Source of the DNA: Streptomyces sp. CMB-StM0423
GTDB lineage: Bacteria; Actinomycetota; Actinomycetes; Streptomycetales; Streptomycetaceae
Reading direction: 5' to 3'
Length of the DNA: 64,000 bases
Assembly: GCF_002847285.1 (NCBI RefSeq)
Contig: NZ_CP025407.1
Location: 7,877,001 to 7,941,000, forward strand
Position numbers and translations under genes: made by a program
Shown: positions 26,005 through 33,541 of the stretch, piece after piece
Layout: every line of letters starts with the position of its first letter
Numbering within the stretch: position 1 is the first letter of the stretch
The notes under the pieces: model-generated
What the model was told of the DNA's origin: nothing
The model's input: only the letters and a program-made list of their open reading frames with translations
Databases searched by the model: none

Positions 26005-26809
26005 CCTGCACCTCCCCTTCCGCCGGCACCGGGCCGGCCTCGTGCGCCGGGCGGATCAGCGCGTACCCCTGCGACGGCGGCGGGCGCAGGCTCCCGCCGC
26101 GGGCGAAGAGCAGCTCCGCCACGGGAATGGGCCGGTGGTAGAAGCACAGCGACGAGGCGACGCCGAACACGTCGGCGGAGCCGAGGAAGAACGGCAGCTC
26201 GGCCTCCAAGTACCCCAGGCCCGCCTCGACCTGGCCCGGCGAGGGCTCCGCGCCCCGTAACTGCGAACGCAGTGCGGACGCGCTCATCTCCAGGCAGCAG
26301 CGCCGCAGTTCGGCGTCCTCCGCGAGCCCCCGCACCACCTGCGCGCGCAGGCTCCGGTAGGCCGCGTCGCCGGCGAGCCCCGACAGCAGGTGCAGGTGCT
26401 CCGCGCCCGGCGCGCCGATCCCCGCCTGCTGCCACGACCGCAGGATCCGGCTGCGCGCGGTGACGGTCTCCCGGGTGGTCTTGCGCTTCGCGTACGCCGC
26501 CGGGTGCCCCGCGACCAGCAGGTTGTCGTGATAGGAGGAGTCGGGGACGACGATGTCGATCGTCTCGAAGCGCACGTGCAGCCACCGCAGCAGCCCGCGC
26601 AGCACGTCGCCGTTGAAGTAGCTGTTGCCCAGGCTGACTCCGACGACGACGTGCACGCCGGAGTCGAACACCCGGGCGCAGTTCGGTGTCAGGGGCGTGT
26701 CGGTGAATTCCACCAGGGACACCTCCGAGAGGTTCCCGCCGGTGACGGGGGCGGAGCCCGGGGCGGGATACGAGGGATGGCGAACCGATCCGGGCGATGG
26801 GGGCACCAC
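25991..26809 (-). CDS. tRNA-dependent cyclodipeptide synthase (NYH type)
   Basis: A 272-aa protein with CDPS hallmarks. The nucleophile Ser59 is in GVSLGNSYF with Asn62 three residues on. Tyr200 and Glu204 lie in GYLEAELPF. Tyr224-His225 are in CFYHRP. Spacing of S/N and Y/E matches AlbC (S37/N40, Y178/E182), placing it in the NYH subfamily. It should make a diketopiperazine from two aminoacyl-tRNAs; the residues cannot be read reliably. Residues 1-25 are Pro/Gly-rich, and a later start such as GTG at residue 22 is possible. Codon 184 is TTA. It is the first gene of a two-gene operon with the prenyltransferase-like gene. Confidence 0.93.
   Translation of the reverse strand: MVPPSPGSVRHPSYPAPGSAPVTGGNLSEVSLVEFTDTPLTPNCARVFDSGVHVVVGVSLGNSYFNGDVLRGLLRWLHVRFETIDIVVPDSSYHDNLLVAGHPAAYAKRKTTRETVTARSRILRSWQQAGIGAPGAEHLHLLSGLAGDAAYRSLRAQVVRGLAEDAELRRCCLEMSASALRSQLRGAEPSPGQVEAGLGYLEAELPFFLGSADVFGVASSLCFYHRPIPVAELLFARGGSLRPPPSQGYALIRPAHEAGPVPAEGEVQGVRS
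26258..26260 (-). promoter_or_regulatory. TTA (bldA-dependent) codon in the CDPS gene
   Basis: Codon 184 of the CDPS gene (Leu in ALRSQLRG) is TTA. With the LAL regulator this is the only other in-frame TTA I noticed in the window, which points to developmental control of the diketopiperazine pathway. Confidence 0.88.
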
Positions 26810-26940
26810 TAGATCGCTCGTTGATTACCCATAGCGTTTGCACGGACACTGAAAGTGAAAGCGCGTGCACTAAAGCGCCCCCGCGGTACGCCCGCGCCCC
26901 CGACTGCGCCGCCGGGATCCGGGGGACGGGGCGCCGCGGC

Positions 26941-27960
26941 TCAGCCGCCGGGCGTCCCGCCGTCGTTCGCCGCGGCGGCGCGGGCCAGGCCCAGGGCGTA
27001 CTGCGGCCACCACCGGCCGGCCGGCGGGCCGCCGCGGCAGGTGCCGTCGGAGTCCCCGGGCCGCTTGATCCACAGGTACGCGGCCACGCCCTCGACGCCC
27101 GTCCGTGTCGTCGGCGGGCGGCCCAGCGCACGGCCGGGCGGGTTGCACCACGCCTCGTCCGCGCCGCCGCGCAGCGGGCCGTTGCCGTTGCGGCTGGTGT
27201 CGATGACGAAGCGGGCGCCGTCGAGCAGTTCGGACAGCCGGCGGCCGTAGCCGATCTCCGATTCGGTGGTCTGGAAGTTGGAGACGTTCAGCGCGAAGCC
27301 GTCGGCCCGGTCGACACCGGCGGAGCGCAACGACCGGGCCACGTCGGCCACGTTGGCGATCCAGTTGGAGTGGCCGGCGTCGAGGTAGACCTCGGCCCCC
27401 GGGTGCTGCTTCAGCCGCGTGACGGCGTCGGACAGCAGCTCCAGGCGCTCGGCGTGGTACTCCGGCGGCGTGCAGCCCGCAACCATGTGCGCGACGGCGT
27501 CGGGCTCCAGGACCACCAGCGCCGGGCCGTCCCCGATGGCGTCCGCGAAGGCGCCGATCCAGGCGCGGTACGCCGCGGCGTCCGCCGCGCCGCCCGCGGA
27601 GTGCTGGCCGCAGTCGCGGTGCGGGATGTTGTACGCGACGAGCACCGCCCGGCGCCCTGCTGCCGCCGCGCCCGCGACCGCCCGCTCCACGTCGGGGCGG
27701 GGATCGTCCCACCGCGGCCACGTGGCCACGGGGCGCTCCGCGATCTGCTTGAGCAACTCCGCGTCCTCGCCGCGCCCCTGCCGCCGCCACTCCCGCACCT
27801 GCCGGGCGGCGGCGGAGTCGGGGTCGACCCACAAGGGTGCGGCGGCGGCCGCCGGCTCCACCCGTCCGCCCGCGGCATCCCGGGCGACGGCCGGGGGCGG
27901 GCAGCCGAGGGCGACCCCGAGAAGCACGACGCACACGAGCGTACGGATCCGCGCTGACAT
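26941..27960 (-). CDS. Secreted glycoside hydrolase family 6 (endoglucanase-type cellulase)
   Basis: A 339-aa protein with an N-terminal signal peptide (hydrophobic residues 6-20, ending AVARDAA; a Cys at 20 could also suggest a lipobox). A GH6 catalytic domain follows: YNIPHRDCGQHSAGG near 110-124, the catalytic acid Asp154 in VVLEPDAVAH, then YLDAGHSNWI, SNFQTT and WIKRPGDSDG. It hydrolyses beta-1,4-glucan outside the cell. There is no carbohydrate-binding module. It stands alone, and I saw no CebR-type operator upstream. Confidence 0.93.
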   Translation of the reverse strand: MSARIRTLVCVVLLGVALGCPPPAVARDAAGGRVEPAAAAAPLWVDPDSAAARQVREWRRQGRGEDAELLKQIAERPVATWPRWDDPRPDVERAVAGAAAAGRRAVLVAYNIPHRDCGQHSAGGAADAAAYRAWIGAFADAIGDGPALVVLEPDAVAHMVAGCTPPEYHAERLELLSDAVTRLKQHPGAEVYLDAGHSNWIANVADVARSLRSAGVDRADGFALNVSNFQTTESEIGYGRRLSELLDGARFVIDTSRNGNGPLRGGADEAWCNPPGRALGRPPTTRTGVEGVAAYLWIKRPGDSDGTCRGGPPAGRWWPQYALGLARAAAANDGGTPGG

Positions 27961-28565
27961 TTCTTCCCCTGCGAAATAGGCGCCGAGAAACGGTCGTGAT
28001 CATGGCATGGACAATCGCCCCCGCGCCGTAACCCGGATTCCCTTCCGCACCCGGACACCCGACCGGGCGAGCACCCTGCACCGGCCGCCGCCCCGCGCCC
28101 CGTTCACCCGGACGGGGCACGGCCGCCAGAACCTGTACGGCGGCGCCCACATCACCCCTGAGCTGCGCAGACATGGCAATCCGGGGCGGCCGCGGCCCGT
28201 ACCGGCGGGGCATGGATATGCACCCCGCCGAATTCACCGCTTTCCTCGAATCAGCAGCAAGTCCCCATCCGCCGCGCCCGGATACCGCGCCCGGCACCGC
28301 TACCGGAGGACCCGGCCATGCCCTGCATACCCGTCGCGGCCGACGCCGCGCCCGCCGAGCCGGGGTAAAGCCTCCGTGCGGTACCCGCCGGGCTTGACCC
28401 CCTCCGTGGGCAGAGAGCGCCGACAACCGGTGGGTGCCGCACGGAGTTCTCTGCGCCAATGCGGTGACGCGCGCCGTGGCGCGGCCGGACAAGGGCCCGG
28501 TTCCTGCATGCGAAAAGTAGGTTATGTAGCTAATCATCCACTATGCGCATGCGAGCGATGGGGCC
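27961..28565. other. Gene-poor interval between cellulase and frameshifted gene
   Basis: Some 600 bases without a convincing gene. Open frames here are rich in Arg/Pro, lack ribosome-binding sites and show no domain. The segment just before 28566 (about 28515-28560) is AT-rich and probably holds the promoter of the next gene. Confidence 0.5.
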
Positions 28566-29209
28566 ATGAAGAGACTGACGAAATTCCTTGATCTGCCGCT
28601 GGTGCAGCGGTTCCTGGGCAACCGCTTGGCGATCGGTGCCGCGTGCGCGCTCATGGTGGTGACGGGGGTGGCGGCCGCCATGCTGACCACCGGCGGAACA
28701 GAACCGGTCAGCGACGCCAAATCGGCCGTACGGGACACCGCGGCCGAGGTCGCCGAGCCCGAGGACCGGTCCGAGGAAGAGTCGGGGGAGCAGGCCGAAG
28801 AGGAGGCCGGGGCGCAGTCCGGCCAGGAGCAGGCCGCAGAACCCCGGAGCGGGGGCAGGATTCGGCGAAGCGCGGCGAGCAGCCGCCCGCGCCCTCCGGC
28901 GGCGAGCACCACCCGCAGCGCCGCTCCGCCGGCGAAGGACACCGGCTCGCCACCTCGTTCGACAACAGCACGGTCTTCGTCGGCGGCGCCATCGCCCCCG
29001 GCACGTACGCGACCCAGGGCTCCGACGGCGAACCGGGCGGGTGCCGGTGGGCGCGGCTGGCCGACAACCGCGGCGAACTGATCCCGATCATCAGCGGCTC
29101 CACCTCGGGTCCGACCCAGATCACGGTCCACGACGGCGAATTCGTCCGGAGCACCGGCTGCCAGACCTGGAGCCGCACCGGCTCCAGCGGCTCGCACCAC
29201 GGCAAGTAG
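28566..29209 (+). pseudogene. Secreted or membrane-anchored protein gene with apparent frameshift
   Basis: The first half (from ATG 28566) encodes an N-terminal membrane/signal segment (residues about 20-43) and an acidic Glu/Ala-rich linker. The second half, in the frame ending at 29209, encodes a conserved-looking extracellular domain: VGGAIAPGTYATQG, CRWARLADN, ITVHDGEFVRSTGCQTW. The two lie in different frames. A single missing base near the run of five G at about 28852-28856 would join them into one protein of about 214 aa. Either the gene is disrupted or the run was misread. The C-terminal domain resembles repeats found in actinobacterial lipoproteins; its function is unknown. Confidence 0.7.
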
Positions 29210-29340
29210 GCGCGCCCCGGGCCCCGTCGCCCGCCGCTTCACCCGGACGCCACGCGCGTACGACCCGGCTGCCACCCCCGCCGCCGCCAGGGTGGAGGCG
29301 TACGTGCAGGCGCGTGGAGCGGCGGCGAGGAGTGGTGGCG

Positions 29341-29973
29341 ATGCAGGCGGTGGCGAGAGCGGCGAAGGCGGTGCGGCGGCACCAGGGCAGGGCGGCGGCG
29401 CTGGCCGCGGTGCCCGCGGCGGTGGCGCTGCTGGTGTCCGGGGCGGCCGGCCCCGCGCCGGCCTCGGCCGCGGAGGGCGCGGGCCTCGATGTCGTCGCCC
29501 GCGAGGCGTACTTCCTGCCGCCTGAGGACGCCGAGCCGGACGACGGGCTCACGTACGACCCGGCGCTCGTGCCCGCGGGAGCCGGCATCGGCGTGGTCGA
29601 GGTGGCCCGGCGCGGCACGACGCACGTCCGGCTTGCGCTGACGGGCCTGATTCCCGACCGTACGTACGGCGCACACGTCCACACCCGGCCCTGCGGCGGC
29701 AGCCCCGACCAGGCCGGTCCTCACTACCAGAACGAGCGGGACCCCGTGCAGCCGTCCGCCGACCCCGCGTACGCCAACCCGGAGAACGAGGTGTGGCTCG
29801 ACTTCACCACCGACCTCCGGGGCAACGCCGAAGCCACGGCGCGCCAGGACTGGCGGTTCCGGCCGGGCGAAGCCCGCTCCGTCGTCATCCACGAGCACGC
29901 GACGATGACGCACCCGGGCGAGGCCGGCATGGCGGGCACGCGGCTGGCCTGCCTGTCGGTCCCGTTCGAGTAG
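29341..29973 (+). CDS. Secreted Cu/Zn superoxide dismutase-like protein
   Basis: A 210-aa protein with an Ala-rich signal peptide (about residues 1-43) and a Cu/Zn-SOD-like fold: GAHVHTRPCGG, GPHYQNE, EVWLDFTTDLRGNAE, SVVIHEHATMT, AGTRLACL. Several metal-binding histidines are present (HVH, H in GPHYQ, HEH), but spacing differs from classical SodC, so dismutase activity is likely yet unproven. ATG 29341 has a GAGGAG about ten bases upstream. A DUF3152 gene follows 17 bases downstream, suggesting co-transcription. Confidence 0.75.
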   Translation: MQAVARAAKAVRRHQGRAAALAAVPAAVALLVSGAAGPAPASAAEGAGLDVVAREAYFLPPEDAEPDDGLTYDPALVPAGAGIGVVEVARRGTTHVRLALTGLIPDRTYGAHVHTRPCGGSPDQAGPHYQNERDPVQPSADPAYANPENEVWLDFTTDLRGNAEATARQDWRFRPGEARSVVIHEHATMTHPGEAGMAGTRLACLSVPFE

Positions 29974-29990
29974 CGGGGGAGTGGTCTGGG

Positions 29991-30887
29991 GTGGCCGGTC
30001 GTACGCGTACGTCGACGCGTCTCGCGGTGGGCGCGGTGGCGTTCGCGATCCTCGGCGCCGCCGGGGTGGTGGTCTGGCTCTTCGCGCTCCCCCCGAGCCT
30101 CGTCCCCGACGCCCTGCGCTCCCACGCGCCGCAGGCCGTCGTCGACAACGCCAAGCCCCCGCCCCTCCAGGTGCAGCAGCGCACGTCGGGCCTCCGCGTG
30201 CCGTACCGCGCGCCGGCCTCCGGGCTGCCGCATAGCTCCGGCTTCGCCGCCGGCGGCTCGGCGGACATGCCGGCCCTCGGCGACCTGCTGTACCGGCGCC
30301 GGATGGGCGAGTCGTATCCGGTCCCCGCCGGGCTCGCCGGCCCCGGCACCTTCGAGACCGTCCCCGGCCACGACCCGGCCCCGGGTACGGGCCAGGTGGT
30401 GCGCTACCGCGTCGACGTCGAGGACGACGTACCCCTGGACGGCCGGATGTTCGCGCGGGCCGTACAGGAAACCCTCAACGACGCGCGGAGCTGGGGCGAG
30501 GACGGGCGGCGGACCTTCGAGCGCGTCTCGACCGGGCCCGCCGACTTCGCCGTCACCCTCGCCAGCCCCGGGACGACGGGGGAGTGGTGCGCCATGTCGG
30601 GCTTCGACACCACCGTCGACAACGTCTCGTGCGACTCCGCACTGACCGAGCGCGTCCTCATCAACGCCTTCCGCTGGGCCCAGGGCTCGACGACCTACGG
30701 CGAGGACATGTTCGGCTACCGCCAGATGCTCATCAACCACGAGGTGGGCCACCGGCTGGGGCACCTGCACGCCTTCTGCGAACGGGACGGGGCGCGGGCC
30801 CCCGTGATGATGCAGCAGACGCTGTCCCTCACCACCGACGGCGCGCGGTGCGAGACGAACCCCTGGCCCTACCCGGACCGTGGCTGA
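29991..30887 (+). CDS. Membrane-anchored DUF3152 metalloprotease-like protein
   Basis: 298 aa with one N-terminal membrane segment (residues about 8-32), a proline-rich extracytoplasmic stalk, and a DUF3152 domain: YRVDVEDD, AVQETLNDARSWG, GEWCAMSG, LINHEVGHRLGHLH. The HEVGH motif, with a further His in GHLH, is a zincin-type zinc site, so a secreted peptidase is likely. Cys residues in C-x(n)-C positions suggest disulfides. GTG 29991 is chosen because a Gly-rich purine stretch precedes it and the upstream reading overlaps the SOD-like gene. Confidence 0.78.
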   Translation: MAGRTRTSTRLAVGAVAFAILGAAGVVVWLFALPPSLVPDALRSHAPQAVVDNAKPPPLQVQQRTSGLRVPYRAPASGLPHSSGFAAGGSADMPALGDLLYRRRMGESYPVPAGLAGPGTFETVPGHDPAPGTGQVVRYRVDVEDDVPLDGRMFARAVQETLNDARSWGEDGRRTFERVSTGPADFAVTLASPGTTGEWCAMSGFDTTVDNVSCDSALTERVLINAFRWAQGSTTYGEDMFGYRQMLINHEVGHRLGHLHAFCERDGARAPVMMQQTLSLTTDGARCETNPWPYPDRG

Positions 30888-31138
30888 CCCGCCCCCGCGA
30901 TCGAGGCACCTCTCTCACCCGTTCAGCGCACCAACGCGTGCGGCCCGGGCATCCCCTCACCCCCGGCCGCTGCGGGCGGACTCCCGGAAACGTGGCTGAT
31001 CAGCGGTCCCGGCGCGGCGGCTCAAGGCGTCCTGGAGGGCAGTCAGGAGAGCGCTGTTCGAGATGCGGCAGGGCGCCATCTGTTCCCATCCTGGGTGCGG
31101 CGGAAAGCCCGTCGAACAGGAATGTGGAGGAGTCCCGC

Positions 31139-32611
31139 ATGGCTCTCCCGCTGGCGGAACGAATAGCGACGGTCGCGCGTCGGCACCCGGAGAACCCCGC
31201 ACTGTTCTGGCAGGGCCGCCCGGTGTCGTACCGGGACCTGCTGGCGATGGCCCGCACCGCGGAGAAGAGCATCGCCGCGCTCCGCATTCCGGAGGGAAAC
31301 CCCGTCGCCGTCGTCGCCGCGAAGTCGCCGGAGACCATCGCCGTCCTCCTCGCCTGCATGCACACCGCCAGGCCGGTGCTGGTGCCCGCCGCCGACGTGA
31401 CGGGCAAGCCACTGGACGGACTCCTCGCCGAAACCGGCGCCCTCGTACTCCCCGACCCGCGCGCCCTCACCGCCGGCACCGCGGGACCGGCCGTCGCCGG
31501 AAAGCCCGCCGAGAGCCGGGTGCCCGAGGGCACCGCGCTGATCCTCACGACCTCCGGATCCGCCAGTTTCCCCAAGGCGGTGCCCCTGCCCGCCGCGGCG
31601 ATCGGCGCCTTCGTGGAGTGGGCCGCGGCGACCTTCCGGATCCGCGCCGGCACGTGCGTACTGAGCTACGCGCCGCTCAACTTCGACCTCAGCCTCTTCG
31701 ACGTCTGGACCACCCTCTCCCACGGCGGCCAGGTCGCCCTGGTGGCCCAGGACCGCGCCGCCCACCCCGGCCACCTGCGCACGCTGCTGCGGCAGTGCCC
31801 GGTGCACGTGGTCCAGGGCGTGCCGATGCTCTTCCAGCTCCTCGCCGCGGCCGAAGGGCACCCCGGCGGCGACGAGTTCACCTCGGTCGCCGAGGTCCTC
31901 GTCACCGGCGACTCGCTGTCCCCCGCCGGCCTCGCCGCGCTGCCCGGCCTCTTCCCCCGGGCGCGTTTGCACAATGTCTACGGCTGTACGGAGACCAACG
32001 ACACCTTCGTCCACGCAATGGACCCCGCCGGCGACATCGGCCGCTACGGCACCGTGCCGATCGGCCGCCCCGTCGAAGGCGTCGCCGCCGACATCGTCAC
32101 CGACGACGGCACCGTCCTCGAAGGACCGGGGCACGGCGAGCTGATCGTCTCCTCCCCCTTCCAGACCAGCGGCTACCTCGACCCGGCGCAGCGCGCCAAG
32201 TCGTTCGTCGGCCATCCCGACGGCGTGACCCCCGGCCCGTACTACCGCACGGGGGACCTCGTGACCCGCCACCCCGACGGCGCGCTCACCCTCGAAGGCC
32301 GCAGCGACTTCATCGTCAAGATCCACGGCATCTGCATCAACACCGCCGCCGTCGAAAGCGCGCTGCGCTCCCACCCCGAGGTGGCGGACGCCGTGGTCTT
32401 CGCCCTGCCGGACGAGCGGACCGGCAGACGGCTGCACGCCGTCGTGCACCGCGCCGCCGGGTCGATGCTCAACAGCCTGCGGCTGCGCGAACACGTCGCC
32501 CCGGAGCTGCCGCGCGCCGGCATCCCGAGCGGTATCGAGTTCGTCGACGCGCCGCTGCCGCGTACCGCCACCGGGAAGATCGACCGGCGCACCGTGGCGA
32601 ACAGCCTCTGA
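31139..32611 (+). CDS. Stand-alone adenylating (AMP-forming) acyl/aminoacyl ligase
   Basis: A 490-aa member of the acyl-adenylate family. The P-loop-like core TTSGSASFPKAVPLP is near 138-152, YGCTETND near 282, and YRTGDL and GRSDFIVKIHG near 375-400. The catalytic lysine is in PRTATGKIDRR at the C-terminus. It activates a carboxylic acid as acyl-AMP and usually loads it onto a carrier thiol. The substrate cannot be read from the sequence, and no carrier protein is encoded beside it. GGAGGAG stands six bases before the ATG. It is the first gene of an operon with TrpD-like, acyl-CoA dehydrogenase, transglutaminase-like and TrpC-like genes. Confidence 0.9.
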   Translation: MALPLAERIATVARRHPENPALFWQGRPVSYRDLLAMARTAEKSIAALRIPEGNPVAVVAAKSPETIAVLLACMHTARPVLVPAADVTGKPLDGLLAETGALVLPDPRALTAGTAGPAVAGKPAESRVPEGTALILTTSGSASFPKAVPLPAAAIGAFVEWAAATFRIRAGTCVLSYAPLNFDLSLFDVWTTLSHGGQVALVAQDRAAHPGHLRTLLRQCPVHVVQGVPMLFQLLAAAEGHPGGDEFTSVAEVLVTGDSLSPAGLAALPGLFPRARLHNVYGCTETNDTFVHAMDPAGDIGRYGTVPIGRPVEGVAADIVTDDGTVLEGPGHGELIVSSPFQTSGYLDPAQRAKSFVGHPDGVTPGPYYRTGDLVTRHPDGALTLEGRSDFIVKIHGICINTAAVESALRSHPEVADAVVFALPDERTGRRLHAVVHRAAGSMLNSLRLREHVAPELPRAGIPSGIEFVDAPLPRTATGKIDRRTVANSL

Positions 32612-32641
32612 CCGCGGACCCCGTACGAGGAAGGAACACGC

Positions 32642-32746
32642 ATGTCCCGCACCGACGCCACGGACGCCCTCCCGGACGACCTCCGCACCGCCGCGTCGAT
32701 GGATGCCTTCGGGGCATCCGCCGTTCCGACGTCGAAGGCCGGCTGA
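32642..32746 (+). CDS. Tiny ORF (34 aa) between ligase and TrpD-like gene
   Basis: ATG 32642 has GAGGAAGGAA upstream, a good ribosome-binding site, and begins 30 bases after the ligase stop. The 34-aa product is hydrophilic with an acidic first half (MSRTDATDALPDDL) and no recognisable domain. Its TGA is two bases before the GTG of the TrpD-like gene, so it may act by translational coupling or be a genuine small protein. Confidence 0.45.
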   Translation: MSRTDATDALPDDLRTAASMDAFGASAVPTSKAG

Positions 32747-32748
32747 CC

Positions 32749-33387
32749 GTGCCCGTCGACGTACTGCCCGCCCTCGCCGCCGGCCGCCCGGTGGACGGGG
32801 CGAGCTGGCACGACCTGTGGGAACGGGCCGCGCGCAAGGCACTCCGCCCCGGGGAGGCGGTCGGCGTCGTGGCCTCCCTCTCCACCCGGCTGCCGGACGC
32901 GGACTCCGTCGTCGCCCTCCTCGACTCGCTCGACGCCCGGCGCGACCCCCTCCCCGCCCCCTGGCCCGGCACCGTCAACCCCGTCGGCACCGGCGGCGGC
33001 CCGGCCACGTTCGACATCCCCACGGCCGCCGCGCTGCTCGCCGCGGCCATGGGCATCCGCGTCGTCAAGACCGGCTCCACCGGCCGCTCCGGCTCCCTCG
33101 ACGCCCTCGCCGACCTGCGCCCCGCCGGTCCCGGCGAGCCGGCCGAGACGCACCTGCCGGCGCTGCTGCGCGGGGAGGGCCCGGCCGCCGCGCGGGAGAC
33201 CGTTTGCCTCAACGCCGCCGTCGCCGCCGTCGCCGCCCTCGCCGCGGGCGCGGACCAGAGCCTGGCCGAGGCGTTCCATGCGGCCGAGGACGCGCTGCGT
33301 GACGGCGCTGCCGTGGGGCTCGTCGAGCGGCTGCGCGCCCGGCGCGGCACCGGGACGGCAAGGCAGGTGGCCGGTGTCCGCGCCTAG
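32749..33387 (+). CDS. Shortened anthranilate phosphoribosyltransferase (TrpD)-like protein
   Basis: 212 aa. The helical N-terminal part and the nucleoside-phosphate-binding loop of TrpD are recognisable (NPVGTGGGPATFDIPTAAAL at 77-96, Lys107, GRSGS 112-116). A segment like the TrpD C-terminus follows (TVCLNAAVAAVAALAAG at 151-167, then DALRDGAAVGLVERLRA). About 130 residues present between these blocks in normal TrpD (about 340 aa) are missing, including the Asp-Glu pair that holds Mg-PRPP. Only some 60 bases separate the blocks, so a simple frameshift cannot hide the rest. Standard anthranilate phosphoribosylation is therefore unlikely. GTG 32749 follows GAAGG by ten bases. Confidence 0.8.
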   Translation: MPVDVLPALAAGRPVDGASWHDLWERAARKALRPGEAVGVVASLSTRLPDADSVVALLDSLDARRDPLPAPWPGTVNPVGTGGGPATFDIPTAAALLAAAMGIRVVKTGSTGRSGSLDALADLRPAGPGEPAETHLPALLRGEGPAAARETVCLNAAVAAVAALAAGADQSLAEAFHAAEDALRDGAAVGLVERLRARRGTGTARQVAGVRA

Positions 33388-33508
33388 CAACCACCTCACC
33401 CACCCACCGCCACCTGCCGCCCCGGCCGGCCAGGACTGCGTCTGCGGCCCCGGACTGAAGGGCGACGAGACCGATTCCCGGGACGGTGCAGGACCCTCCT
33501 GCTGCTGA
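33374..33508 (+). CDS. Tiny Cys-containing peptide ORF (44 aa, ends Cys-Cys)
   Basis: GTG 33374 overlaps the end of the TrpD-like gene by 14 nt, and the frame stops at 33508, 33 bases before the acyl-CoA dehydrogenase. The predicted peptide has a proline-rich first half, then CVCGPG near residue 24 and a C-terminal GPSCC. It has four cysteines in 44 residues, and third positions are mostly G/C. It could be a small structural, metal-binding or scaffold peptide, or a chance frame. I know no matching family. Confidence 0.4.
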   Translation: MSAPSNHLTHPPPPAAPAGQDCVCGPGLKGDETDSRDGAGPSCC

Positions 33509-33541
33509 CCACCGGCAGCAATCCGAGCAAAGGAGCCCGCA

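Noticed and set aside
28007..28591. 194-aa open frame between the cellulase and the frameshifted gene
   Set aside because: Arg/Pro-rich with no domain or ribosome-binding site, and it runs into the next gene's start in another frame.
32749..33387. TrpD-like protein as a full TrpD split by a frameshift
   Set aside because: Only about 60 bases separate the N- and C-terminal blocks, so the missing 130 residues cannot be hidden in another frame.
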